DNA of 21,058 nucleotides from Candidatus Rifleibacteriota bacterium (GTDB lineage Bacteria > Riflebacteria > Ozemobacteria > Ozemobacterales > Ozemobacteraceae). The position numbers and the translations under genes are program-made. The notes beneath the pieces are model-generated. The model did not search any database. It worked only from the letters and a program-made list of their open reading frames with translations, and was not told where the DNA came from. Location of the stretch: positions 1 through 21,058 of the forward strand of contig JAKJFO010000053.1 of assembly GCA_022704885.1 (NCBI GenBank), given 5' to 3'. Shown here one piece after another: positions 7,639 to 15,242 of this stretch. Positions within the stretch are counted from its first letter, which is position 1. The number at the start of each line of letters is the position of its first letter.

Positions 7639-8802
7639 TCAGGCTTTCTGTTGAATGTATTCGATCATCGCAAAAATATCTTTCTCGTCGGGTGAGCGCA
7701 CAATAAAGGCTTCATTGCCCATTACTTCCGAGAAAACCAGTGGCACCTGAGTATGCATGGCGATCATGCTGCCATAAAGATTGAAAACGTCTTCGACCGA
7801 ATGCCGGTAATTCTTGCCGAACTTGCGCGCAATATGGGCTGAGAAATATTTGCGTTCGACTTTGGCGATAAAACGATTTTCGGCGATGATGTTGGCCCAT
7901 TCCTGGTAGACGTTGATGTCGGCTGAAAAATTCATCAGATCCACCGTATAGCCGCCTGGCGGTCGGCAGTTCATCTCAAGAACAAAAAGTTGACCATCGC
8001 TCTTCCGACGCAAAAACTCAAGATGAAAGAACTTGGCCCTGATATCGAACTCCCTGACGATTTTTCTGCCGATCTTTTCGGCTTCAGCAGGAATCTCGCG
8101 CACCAGATAGAAACTGAGATCTTCGTTATAAGCGACCAGGTCGAATGCACCGTTAACTGAACGCAGCGAAGAATAAAATACGATTTCACCGTTCTGGTCG
8201 CAGATGCCGTCGAAGGTCATCAGCTCACCATCGATGAATGGCTCGACAAAGTAATCTACCGGTGGTTTTGTGCGCCAGAAATTGTCGATGTCGGCCTGGC
8301 GCTCGATTTTGTACGCTGCAATTGCCCCCACCCCGGTATCTGGCTTGGCAAAAACCGGAAAACCATGTTTCTTTACAAAAAGATCGAGTGATTCTCGCCC
8401 GCTGATGAGCTCTCCATCAACGATGGGAGCACCACAGGCCCTGAAAATCTTTTTCATCTCAGATTTACGCTTGATCTTGACTGTCTGAGCAATGCCGGGG
8501 CCTGGTATGTTGAAGTCTTCCCGCAGACGTGCTTCATGCATCATCCAATGCTCATTATGCGATTCGACCCGGCTCACCCTGCCGTGCCGGTAGACCAGAA
8601 AGGCAGCGGCCCGGTATGCCTGTTCGTAATCATCGAGAGAATCAACCTTGAAATAATCGGTAAGAGCACCATGCAATGCCGGCGGCAGGTGGTGGTAATC
8701 CTCGTCGCCGATTCCGAGAACCTTGATACCACGATTGGCAAGGCCAATTACAAAGTCGCAGAAGTTAGGAGGGAAGTGTGGAGAAAGATAGATGAAGTTC
8801 AT
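7639..8802 (-). CDS. ATP-grasp family carboxylate ligase-like protein
   Basis: 387 residues. The N-terminal pre-ATP-grasp region begins MNFIYLSPHFPPNFCDF. The ATP-grasp core (about 115-310) includes GFPVFAKPDTGVGAIAAYKI as the nucleotide-binding lysine strand, VEPFIDGELMTFDGI, and LEMNCRPPGGY (about 275) as the metal-binding E-x-N strand. These residues suggest an active enzyme that activates a carboxylate as acyl-phosphate and joins it to an amine or thiol. The fold is closest in my view to carbamoyl-phosphate-synthase-like or amino-acid-ligase ATP-grasp proteins; the substrate cannot be read from sequence. It is a stand-alone gene with its own promoter, flanked by a terminator. AGGAAG six bases before the ATG supports this start. 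Confidence 0.85.
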   Translation of the reverse strand: MNFIYLSPHFPPNFCDFVIGLANRGIKVLGIGDEDYHHLPPALHGALTDYFKVDSLDDYEQAYRAAAFLVYRHGRVSRVESHNEHWMMHEARLREDFNIPGPGIAQTVKIKRKSEMKKIFRACGAPIVDGELISGRESLDLFVKKHGFPVFAKPDTGVGAIAAYKIERQADIDNFWRTKPPVDYFVEPFIDGELMTFDGICDQNGEIVFYSSLRSVNGAFDLVAYNEDLSFYLVREIPAEAEKIGRKIVREFDIRAKFFHLEFLRRKSDGQLFVLEMNCRPPGGYTVDLMNFSADINVYQEWANIIAENRFIAKVERKYFSAHIARKFGKNYRHSVEDVFNLYGSMIAMHTQVPLVFSEVMGNEAFIVRSPDEKDIFAMIEYIQQKA

Positions 8803-8860
8803 TTACAGCTTCCTGTGGCTTAAATAAACGGTAGCGTTCTTTGCGAATGCCCGCCGCAAA

Positions 8861-8878
8861 TTGCACTGGCCAATGCAA
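8861..8878. promoter_or_regulatory. Palindromic candidate operator in the ATP-grasp leader
   Basis: TTGCACTGGCCAATGCAA is an 18-base palindrome with a single mismatched pair. It lies just after the expected transcription start (near 8881) of the minus-strand ATP-grasp gene, where a repressor could block elongation. The binding protein is unknown. Confidence 0.4.
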
Positions 8879-8887
8879 CCCGCTGAA

Positions 8888-8916
8888 ATTCTAATAAAAA
8901 ACCAGTGTTTGCGCAA
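8888..8916 (-). promoter_or_regulatory. Candidate sigma-70-type promoter of the ATP-grasp gene
   Basis: On the minus strand TTGCGC (8916-8911), a 17-base spacer, then TAGAAT (8893-8888). It lies directly after the pilin operon's last stop, so the downstream gene can be transcribed independently. Confidence 0.55.
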
Positions 8917-8925
8917 TGGGCAAAA

Positions 8926-9153
8926 TTACTCAAGCTCAGCCGGACCAAGCAGATTCTCGAGATACCAGCTTGAACCGGGCTTTACACGGCTTTCTTTGTC
9001 GAGCAGATCGGACTGCATCCTCGCCAGTGCCAGCATTTCTATACTCTGCGTCATAAATCCGCTGATAAGAAGGAAGAACAGCAGAACGAAAATAAGATAC
9101 ACCGTGAATCCACGCCGGCCGGCAGGCGAGTTGAAACGTCTTTTACCGTTCAT
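8926..9153 (-). CDS. Small prepilin-like protein lacking the E5 residue
   Basis: 75 residues from the ATG at 9153, chosen because AGGAG lies six bases before it; a longer frame to 9195 has no such site. The sequence AGRRGFTVYLIFVLLFFLL has a prepilin-type basic leader ending in glycine, then a hydrophobic helix, but the glutamate normally at mature position 5 (GFTLIE) is replaced by leucine (GFTVYL). Lack of E5 is known in GspK-type tip pseudopilins, though those are far longer. The remainder (to LLGPAELE) is too short for a full pilin head. It overlaps the preceding pilin gene by 11 bases and ends the operon. On the minus strand a weak hairpin and TTTTTT follow the stop. Confidence 0.7.
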   Translation of the reverse strand: MNGKRRFNSPAGRRGFTVYLIFVLLFFLLISGFMTQSIEMLALARMQSDLLDKESRVKPGSSWYLENLLGPAELE

Positions 9154-9565
9154 CAGCCGCTCCTGTCTTCCAGAGGATTCGCAAACTTTGACCACCCGCT
9201 GCTACGCGGGTAATGAACATGGTGTCACTGACATATTCGATATCAGAAATACTGGCCCGGCCCTGCAGTTTGATCAGGCGGCCGTTCACCCTGAGCTGCT
9301 GGCCAAAATCTTCGATGGCAATTACATGGTCGTTATCAAATACAATGTGTCCATCGGCGACATTCGCGATTCGCCGGCATTTTTTCAGGCAGTCACGGAT
9401 CTTGCCATAAGCCAGCGTCAGACTTCTGTTTTCTTCAATCATTGCCTGAGACATATCCATATCCTTGAAAAGATGCGGAAATGCGACGAAAAAGCCTGAG
9501 GTGAGAATACTCAATATCGCGACGACGATCATCAGCTCTATAAGGGTAAAGCCTGTTCGCTTCAT
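9143..9565 (-). CDS. Type IV pilin-like / pseudopilin protein (GFTLIE class)
   Basis: 140 residues. It starts MKRTGFTLIELMIVVAILSI, a textbook class III prepilin signal: very short leader, cleavage after glycine, phenylalanine at +1, glutamate at +5, then a helix of about 20 residues. The head domain (about 40-140) has two closely spaced cysteines (DCLKKC) and a beta-rich end. It would be processed by a prepilin peptidase not encoded in this window and assembled by the GspE/GspF-like proteins upstream. ATGA overlap with the preceding pilin gene shows translational coupling. It could be the main subunit or a minor one; sequence alone does not decide. Confidence 0.87.
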   Translation of the reverse strand: MKRTGFTLIELMIVVAILSILTSGFFVAFPHLFKDMDMSQAMIEENRSLTLAYGKIRDCLKKCRRIANVADGHIVFDNDHVIAIEDFGQQLRVNGRLIKLQGRASISDIEYVSDTMFITRVAAGGQSLRILWKTGAADER

Positions 9566-9936
9566 CTCGAGGTCACCTCGGTTGTATAGACACAGTCCGG
9601 TGTTTTGTTGTCATCGATTCTCGCCAGACTGATTACAATCTTTTCGACACCATTATCGACCGTAGTCTTTACCAGCACACGCCATTCCTTGCCGCATTCG
9701 ACGAATTCAAGCAGATCGCGGCTGTTGATCGACCCGAGAGGAATCCCGCTCGCCAGCTGATAGCGTGCAAAATTACGCATGCTCTCGAGCATGTAGATGG
9801 CAGAAGTATTGTTCTGCAGGCGGCGCTGCATGTTCCTGTGATTTCGTGAAAGATAAAACAGGCTGCTCAGCAGAATCGAAGCAAGAGTGACAGTCAGACA
9901 GGTTTCGAGAAGAGTCAGGCCACGTCGTTTTTTCAT
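9562..9936 (-). CDS. Type IV pilin-like / pseudopilin protein (GLTLLE class)
   Basis: 124 residues from the ATG at 9936. The frame stays open upstream to 10062, but the ATG at 9936 forms an ATGA overlap with the GspF-like stop and places the prepilin signal at the N-terminus: MKKRRGLTLLETCLTVTLAS, with cleavage expected after glycine and glutamate at +5. The head holds two cysteines (VECGKEWR, TPDCVY) that could form the C-terminal disulfide seen in many pilins. Resembles minor pseudopilins of the GspH/ComGD type in size, though I cannot assign it to one. Confidence 0.85.
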   Translation of the reverse strand: MKKRRGLTLLETCLTVTLASILLSSLFYLSRNHRNMQRRLQNNTSAIYMLESMRNFARYQLASGIPLGSINSRDLLEFVECGKEWRVLVKTTVDNGVEKIVISLARIDDNKTPDCVYTTEVTSR

Positions 9937-10946
9937 GAAAACATCCAGATCAGCCAGTAATATGTATCGAACACCCCAGAAGTGATCAGGGCAGCAAAGA
10001 AACCGGCGGTCAGCAGCGCGGCTATCGCCATAAACTGCGAACTGCTTCTGATGATGGCGCATGAATTACGATAATTGCTCTCGGAAGCGTATTCCAGCTT
10101 TTCAGCATATGATTCAGGCGTGAGATCGGCATGCGCAATCTCGACGAAGACATCACTATAGGCAAAAGCCTCTTCAGCAGGGCGACCCTGCGACAGCACC
10201 CGGCTCGAACTGAGCAGGTCGGCGGCGTCATCCTTTCCCGCCAGCTGTGCGCAGTTTTCGACAGATTCCTCAAGCGGTAGCCCGGCCTGCAGATACAGAC
10301 TGAGCATGCTCTGCAATCTCGCTGTTTCCTGGAGTCTGAGTGCATCAGCGAAGCCATAGAAGCGCGTTATGATAGAATTGCGGTCAATCATGCCAAACAC
10401 AGCCCTGACCGTAACGATCAGCGAAACAACGATCAGGCCAGGTATGATCAGAGATATTGGCCACAGCCCTGCCTCGGTAAAATGCAGCAGGCGCACCATG
10501 ACCGGCAGCGGGCGTTCACCAGATGCAAGCGATTCGATCACCTGGGGAAACAGGTTCAGGTTCAAAAACAGAAGATTGGCAAGCAGAACAATCAATACGA
10601 TCAGAGGGTAAAACAATGCAGTTTTGAGCCTGTCTCTGACAATTTCAAAATTGATCAGGCAGCGGGTATAAAACTCAAGAACCTTGATCAGCCGGTCGTC
10701 GCCAAGCAACGGCAACAATCTGGCCAGCACCGGGTCGAAGTCGGCCAGATCGCGGCAGACCTCCTGTGCTGAATAGCCGGAGGCCATCTTCTCGCCAAGC
10801 TCCCGGCACCACTTTGAGGCCCGATTGTCGGGTTTTTGTCCGGACAGCTTCAAAAGCGACTCTGGCAGGGGCCTGCCGCTCTTCAGTGCCAGCGAAAGCA
10901 TCTGACAGAATACGATGACTTCGTGATTCGCTGCAGGTAAGGTCAT
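9933..10946 (-). CDS. GspF/PilC/ComGB-like inner-membrane platform protein, second copy
   Basis: 337 residues with two T2SSF-type halves. The first (about 10-130) opens VIVFCQMLSLALKSGRPLPE and reaches the conserved LKTALFYPLIVLIVLL helix. The second (about 200-325) opens ARLQSMLSLYLQAGLPLEES, matching the family LaxLLxAGlPLxxAL pattern. Helices lie near 112-132, 160-180 and 305-328. The protein would anchor the assembly ATPase and help draw pilins from the membrane. It is the second GspF-like gene in a row, joined by ATGA overlaps at both ends. The two are divergent from each other, so this is not a recent duplication. Confidence 0.8.
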   Translation of the reverse strand: MTLPAANHEVIVFCQMLSLALKSGRPLPESLLKLSGQKPDNRASKWCRELGEKMASGYSAQEVCRDLADFDPVLARLLPLLGDDRLIKVLEFYTRCLINFEIVRDRLKTALFYPLIVLIVLLANLLFLNLNLFPQVIESLASGERPLPVMVRLLHFTEAGLWPISLIIPGLIVVSLIVTVRAVFGMIDRNSIITRFYGFADALRLQETARLQSMLSLYLQAGLPLEESVENCAQLAGKDDAADLLSSSRVLSQGRPAEEAFAYSDVFVEIAHADLTPESYAEKLEYASESNYRNSCAIIRSSSQFMAIAALLTAGFFAALITSGVFDTYYWLIWMFS

Positions 10947-11959
10947 TGCATCGTCCCCAGGCAGATGGCATTCATCATCTGCATCAAAGCATAAGTCAGT
11001 GCGCCAAAGGTGCTTGAGAGAAAAAGCGTGCTGGCGACTTCGAGCATGGTTATCGTTTTTTCGTTCGCATGGTTGATTCTGGCATTATAGTAATCGCTGG
11101 CCTGCAACAGAAGCTGCGACTCGGCACTTTTGTCCTGCAGCCCGAGTGCCATAAACCATGTCAGACCGTCGCTTACACCGGCTTCACGACCAGCTGTAGC
11201 AACATCCTTGCCGTCGGCAATACCTCGGGTCATGCGCCTGAAACTGGCATGCAGCAAAGGAAAATTGACCTTAACCGACATGATATCAGCCACCGACAAC
11301 CGCTGCTCCGGCGGAACTGCCGCCAGCATTCGCAGTAAACGCATTTCATCGGTCATTTTTGAAAAGCTGGTCAGGCGGCGCGTCAGAAATACGGCGAGAC
11401 AAAGAACCCCCACAAAAAGAGCAACAAAAAGCATGATATGAATCAGCGAACTGCTGCCGCAAATTTCGAGAATCCAGCTGATGAACGGCCCGCCTTCTAT
11501 GCGCAGACCAAGAAAGATTTCGCGCATCTGCGGAAAAACGAACATATACAGGGCGAGAATCGTCAATGTTCCAAAACACATGCTGAAAACAGGATAGGTC
11601 AGTGAGGATTCGAAGTTCAAACCAGTTGCCGGTCGCAGCTGAAGATCGACGATAAGCATGCCGCGAGTTGTGTCCTGCAGGGGAGCAGCTAGAATATAGC
11701 GCACTTCCGGTGGAAAAACCGCCATGTCTTTTCCGGCAAAAACCTTCTCACTGCTTTCACCGCTGCTCAGGCGGCGTGCAGCCAGGTTGGCCGCCTTTGT
11801 CAGGCGGGATGAACGCGCTGACCGTGACATGCTGTGCAGAGCTTCGGCCATGGAAACGCCTTTGCGCATAAGCAGCCCGAGTTCCATAAAGCTCTCAGAA
11901 CTGCTGAAAAGCATTCGACGCACAGCTTCTCCATTGAAAAACAAGCCTACAGCGGTCAT
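10943..11959 (-). CDS. GspF/PilC/ComGB-like inner-membrane platform protein, first copy
   Basis: 338 residues from the ATG at 11959, which overlaps the ATPase stop as ATGA and is preceded by GGAG five bases away; the open frame to 11986 is not needed. Two T2SSF halves are visible: SESFMELGLLMRKGVSMAEA leading to LTYPVFSMCFGTLTILALYM, a typical GspF membrane helix, and a second half from about 205 (RMLAAVPPEQRLSVADIMSV) ending in a hydrophobic helix. The usual invariant residues are weaker than in classical GspF. Paired with the next gene it may form a hetero-oligomeric platform in place of the single GspF found in most systems. Confidence 0.75.
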   Translation of the reverse strand: MTAVGLFFNGEAVRRMLFSSSESFMELGLLMRKGVSMAEALHSMSRSARSSRLTKAANLAARRLSSGESSEKVFAGKDMAVFPPEVRYILAAPLQDTTRGMLIVDLQLRPATGLNFESSLTYPVFSMCFGTLTILALYMFVFPQMREIFLGLRIEGGPFISWILEICGSSSLIHIMLFVALFVGVLCLAVFLTRRLTSFSKMTDEMRLLRMLAAVPPEQRLSVADIMSVKVNFPLLHASFRRMTRGIADGKDVATAGREAGVSDGLTWFMALGLQDKSAESQLLLQASDYYNARINHANEKTITMLEVASTLFLSSTFGALTYALMQMMNAICLGTMQ

Positions 11960-13242
11960 TTCGACTCCATTAACCTGCCACCGCAATATATTGCCAGTTC
12001 TGCCCGTGGCTGCGGCCCAGCATCAGTATTTTTCAGTTCAAGATGAAGGATACCACGCAGACCTGAAAAGACAAGATATTCTTCGATGCCCATCTGCCTG
12101 ATGCGGTCGATCGCCTCTGCGGGCGAACCGGCATGAAAAGTGGCCAGAATCAGATGCCCTGACAACGCTGCCTGCAGAGCTTCTTTGATACAGGCGCGGT
12201 CTCTGATCTCACCCAGGGCGATGACATCGGGATCCTGGCGCAGCAGGTGCTTGAATGCTGCTGCCAGATCTTTTTCGCGCGTCGCATCGAGAGAAGCCTG
12301 GCAGATTCCGGAAATTTTTGCTTCAACCGGGTCTTCGATGGTGACGACGCGCAATCCTCTGTCACTGGCTGCCAGTTCTGAGAGCGTCGCATACATTGCC
12401 GTCGTTTTGCCGCTGCCGACTGCGCCTGAGATAATGAACAGACCGCGGTTGTTGCGCAGCTTTTCAAGCCAGGCTTCTGTCTGCCCGGTTTGCCAGCCCA
12501 ACGATGCCACATCAGGAAAAGCGAGTGCGGTTATGATACGCAACGCCGCCCGCTCACCATGATCGGTCGGAAAGGTCGACAGTCTGACATCGAAATCAGC
12601 CTGCCTGAAAGCGCCTTCCTGGGCTGAATCAGAGATATGAGAATGACAGCCGGCGAGATACTTGAGCCGGGCGAGCAGTCGCTGGTGATGGTGCATGTTG
12701 ATATCGAGTGAACGCCTGATTTTGCCGGCCGCTCGAAAGGTCAGTCGCGCTTTTGCCGCATCGAGAGGCTCAAGATGAATATCGGAAAAATGATTGACAG
12801 CTGCGGTTGTCAGCAGAATATCGGCAGCCCAAACATAGGGAAGCGCACGAAAACATAGCGTTCGTTCGAACAGTTGCATGCTCTCGTCGGCACCGAATGC
12901 TGCCGGAGCGGATTTGTACGAGTTGTATTCGCCGGCCTGCTCGACCAGCTGTCTTATCAGGGCTGCCAGAGGCCCGCTCTCATGGCCACAGCGCAGAAAA
13001 AAACTGTGACCATCTCTGAGCCCGACTTTTACTCGGTTTCCTTCTGCGACAACGGTTTCAACTTCAGAGTAGTATAGCTTCTGGCCGGAAACTTCGATCA
13101 ACTCAGCATCGATACTGAATGCATGGTGACCGAGTAATCGTCTGAGCCGGCCAGGGCGAAAAGTAAGCGGCATGAGGCCAAAACCGTCATTTACCGGCGG
13201 TGGCTGGTGGTCACTCGTCATTCTCTCTTCGCCTGTGTTCAT
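11956..13242 (-). CDS. GspE/PilB/ComGA-like assembly ATPase with PH-like N-terminus
   Basis: 428 residues. The catalytic half has SDIHLEP (about 157), Walker A SGAVGSGKTT (about 271), the Asp box VTIEDPVE (about 300), Walker B RQDPDVIALGEIRD (about 340) and the His box GHLILATFHAG (about 365), all intact. It powers pilus or pseudopilus assembly from the cytoplasm. It is shorter than classical GspE, has no tetracysteine zinc motif and no clear MshEN domain. Instead residues about 35-105 (FSIDAELIEVSGQKLYYSEV then VKVGLRDGHSFFLRCG) look like a bacterial PH-type fold; this is inference. The ATG at 13242 has a weak ribosome site; an in-frame ATG at 13221 after GAAGAGAGA is an alternative. First gene of the ATGA-linked operon. 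Confidence 0.88.
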   Translation of the reverse strand: MNTGEERMTSDHQPPPVNDGFGLMPLTFRPGRLRRLLGHHAFSIDAELIEVSGQKLYYSEVETVVAEGNRVKVGLRDGHSFFLRCGHESGPLAALIRQLVEQAGEYNSYKSAPAAFGADESMQLFERTLCFRALPYVWAADILLTTAAVNHFSDIHLEPLDAAKARLTFRAAGKIRRSLDINMHHHQRLLARLKYLAGCHSHISDSAQEGAFRQADFDVRLSTFPTDHGERAALRIITALAFPDVASLGWQTGQTEAWLEKLRNNRGLFIISGAVGSGKTTAMYATLSELAASDRGLRVVTIEDPVEAKISGICQASLDATREKDLAAAFKHLLRQDPDVIALGEIRDRACIKEALQAALSGHLILATFHAGSPAEAIDRIRQMGIEEYLVFSGLRGILHLELKNTDAGPQPRAELAIYCGGRLMESK

Positions 13243-13313
13243 CTGATTCTCATATTAGCATCATTATGAACTCAATCGCAAGACATCAGATCGTGCAAGT
13301 TTGCAAGATTGTG

Positions 13314-13342
13314 TTGCCGGGTGCCAAAGCTTCTGCTATCAT
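13314..13342 (+). promoter_or_regulatory. Possible promoter placing the start at or near the ATG of the small membrane protein
   Basis: TTGCCG (13314-13319), 17-base spacer, TATCAT (13337-13342). The expected start (about 13349) coincides with the ATG at 13349, suggesting a leaderless message. The match is moderate. Confidence 0.33.
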
Positions 13343-13348
13343 GCACCT

Positions 13349-13684
13349 ATGGTACCGTTGCGAGATCTCAACCAGACCTGCTCAAAACGCCCGGTAGCAA
13401 GGGCTATTCCGGCACAGATAGTCTGCCGTCTGCTGGGCAACCGACTGACGCCATGTCAGCTCGACGCCCTGTGCCGACCCTGCGAAAAAACCGGAGTGTG
13501 GCTGTTCTATTCGGCATTCCTGCTTGGCCTTGTTCTGCTGTTTCTGCTTCTGTTCTGGTTCTTGCGCGTAACCCGACTGAGCCGGGTGCTGGGCTGGTTT
13601 GCCGCCCTGCTGCTGCCGCCAATGAAGTGGCTGGCCAACTGCTTTGCCGCTGCAGTTAATTTTTATCGCAACCTGCCCTTTTAG
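13349..13684 (+). CDS. Small cysteine-rich membrane protein of unknown function
   Basis: 111 residues from the ATG at 13349. An upstream start at 13301 gives extra cysteine-rich sequence but no better ribosome site. The N-terminal 48 residues carry five cysteines, three of them close together (PCQLDALCRPC), followed by a strong membrane helix (VWLFYSAFLLGLVLLFLLLF, about 50-70) and a second hydrophobic stretch (about 80-105). I recognise no family; the cysteines could bind a metal, but the spacing is not a known motif. Its TAG ends two bases before the amidohydrolase ATG, which has no ribosome site of its own, so the two are probably co-translated. A shadow frame overlaps it, but codon packing with the next gene favours this one. 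Confidence 0.5.
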   Translation: MVPLRDLNQTCSKRPVARAIPAQIVCRLLGNRLTPCQLDALCRPCEKTGVWLFYSAFLLGLVLLFLLLFWFLRVTRLSRVLGWFAALLLPPMKWLANCFAAAVNFYRNLPF

Positions 13685-13686
13685 GC

Positions 13687-15180
13687 ATGCCCCAGCTGCT
13701 TTTTCACAACTTTTCCGGCCGCAACCTGCCCGATTATGCTCATCATGAATTCGACAGCATGCTCGTCGAAAATGGTCGTATCATCAAAACCGGCTACCAG
13801 CTGCCAGCTCATCCCGATATAACCACTGTCGACCTCAAAGGCACAACAGTGCTGGCAGCATTCGCCGACGCACACGTCCACATGACCCAGACGGGAATCG
13901 CTCTGTCAGGCATTCAGCTTGAACCGGCCACCTGCCTGGCCGATGTATCTGCCCAGCTTAAAAAAAATGCAGCCGATAACGAATTCGTTCTTGGCTGGGG
14001 CCTGCAGGAAACCCGCCTGAAAGAACGTCGTCTGCCAACCCGCGCCGAGCTCGACGCGATCGCACCGAAAAATTTCGTCTGGGTCGCCAGACAGGATCTA
14101 CATTCAGCTGTTCTAAATTCTGTCGCACTCAAATGGGCCAACACGATTCTGCCCGATCTGTCGGCCCCTGATGGCCTGATCAAAGGCAACGATTACAACG
14201 TTCTCAGCTACCAGCTCATCGACAAGCTGCCGCCAGCATTCAAACGCAACGGTCTTGAGCTGGTTAGGCAGCACTGCTTTAAACATGGCGTCGCGACCAT
14301 ACATGCACTCGAGGGCAGTCGCGAATCGACGCAGGATACGCAGGCAGTTGCAGAATTCAGCAAATCCAGTGCGTTGCATACAGTCATTTACCATCAGTCT
14401 GGCGACCCCACCCTGCCCCGCCGCTTCGGCTGGAAAGGCATGGGCGGCTGCCTGCTTGTCGACGGATCTCTCGGCACCCGCACAGCTGCTCTGCATGGGC
14501 CCTACGACGATGCGCCCGAATGTCGTGGCAACCTGTATCTGGAAGCGAGCGACATTGAAGCGCTTCTGACCACTGCGCACCAGAACCAGCTGCATCTGGC
14601 CCTGCACGCGATTGGTGACCGCGCCATCGATACGGTGGCGTCAACCTATGCCTGGGCCTGCCAGAAATGGGGCAAACCAGCCATCGCCAACCGGATCGAA
14701 CATTTCATCATGCCTTCAGACAAGGCAATCAGACTGGCCCGCGACAATGCAATCAATATCTGTATTCAGCCGGCATTCGACCATTACTGGGGCGGCAGCG
14801 CCGGCCTTTATGCCCAGCGCCTCGGCTGCGAACGGGCCATTCGCCTGAACCCGTATAAAACCATGCTCGATCTTGGCATACAACTGGCTGCCGGTTCTGA
14901 CAGCCCGGTTACCGCCATCGATCCGATTGCCGGCATTGCCGCGCTCGTTCACCACAGCAACGCCGAAGAACGTCTCAGTCTGAATTCGGCTCTGGCGCTC
15001 TTTATCAGCGAGCCACATAAATTTTCCGGCGAATCGCTGCTGCGTGGCCAGCTCAAAACCGGCTATCACGCAGACTTTGTCTGTCTGAACGAAGATCCCT
15101 TCAAGATCGCGCCATCGCGCCTCGCCAACCTGCAGGTAAAAAACCTCTTCATTGCCGGCTGTTGCGTCTACTCTAACTGA
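13687..15180 (+). CDS. YtcJ-type metal-dependent amidohydrolase
   Basis: 497 residues of the amidohydrolase-3 family. It has an N-terminal beta region (VENGRIIKTGYQLP), then the metal-binding DAHVHM (about 61), a conserved DGSLGTRTAALHG (about 259), HAIGDRAID (about 307), RIEH (about 337) and GSDSPV (about 403, the conserved metal/catalytic aspartate). All key residues are present, so it is probably an active hydrolase acting on an amide, formamide or cyclic C-N bond; the substrate is unknown. The length is a little short of the usual 520-550. There is no signal peptide, so it is cytoplasmic. It follows a small membrane protein gene by two bases and is ended by the hairpin at 15193-15226. Confidence 0.9.
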   Translation: MPQLLFHNFSGRNLPDYAHHEFDSMLVENGRIIKTGYQLPAHPDITTVDLKGTTVLAAFADAHVHMTQTGIALSGIQLEPATCLADVSAQLKKNAADNEFVLGWGLQETRLKERRLPTRAELDAIAPKNFVWVARQDLHSAVLNSVALKWANTILPDLSAPDGLIKGNDYNVLSYQLIDKLPPAFKRNGLELVRQHCFKHGVATIHALEGSRESTQDTQAVAEFSKSSALHTVIYHQSGDPTLPRRFGWKGMGGCLLVDGSLGTRTAALHGPYDDAPECRGNLYLEASDIEALLTTAHQNQLHLALHAIGDRAIDTVASTYAWACQKWGKPAIANRIEHFIMPSDKAIRLARDNAINICIQPAFDHYWGGSAGLYAQRLGCERAIRLNPYKTMLDLGIQLAAGSDSPVTAIDPIAGIAALVHHSNAEERLSLNSALALFISEPHKFSGESLLRGQLKTGYHADFVCLNEDPFKIAPSRLANLQVKNLFIAGCCVYSN

Positions 15181-15192
15181 CCACTAAGAACA

Positions 15193-15226
15193 GGCGCCGC
15201 TGCAGATCTTTTGCTGCAGCGGCGCC
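15193..15226. terminator. GC-rich hairpin terminator between convergent genes
   Basis: Perfect 13-base inverted repeat (GGCGCCGCTGCAG / CTGCAGCGGCGCC) with an 8-base loop. It lies between the stops of the amidohydrolase and the nucleotidyltransferase fusion. There is no U-tract on either side, so it may stop RNA polymerase poorly by itself or mainly protect 3' ends. Confidence 0.68.
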
Positions 15227-15242
15227 CTGATTACAACGAGTT

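Noticed and set aside
8861..9499. 212-codon plus-strand frame antisense to the pilin genes
   Set aside because: The opposite strand carries clear prepilin signals with ATGA overlaps; this frame has low-complexity, arginine/serine-rich composition typical of shadow frames.
10482..10772. Plus-strand frame opposite the second GspF-like gene
   Set aside because: Glutamine/arginine-rich shadow frame with no domain; the minus-strand gene is coupled at both ends.
13243..13300. Promoter for the GspE-like operon (TTGCGA-18-TAATAT on the minus strand)
   Set aside because: The -10 box is a poor match and the region is AT-rich by chance; I could not support it enough to list as a feature.
14113..14607. 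164-codon minus-strand frame inside the amidohydrolase
   Set aside because: Shadow of a gene with all amidohydrolase motifs intact; no start context.
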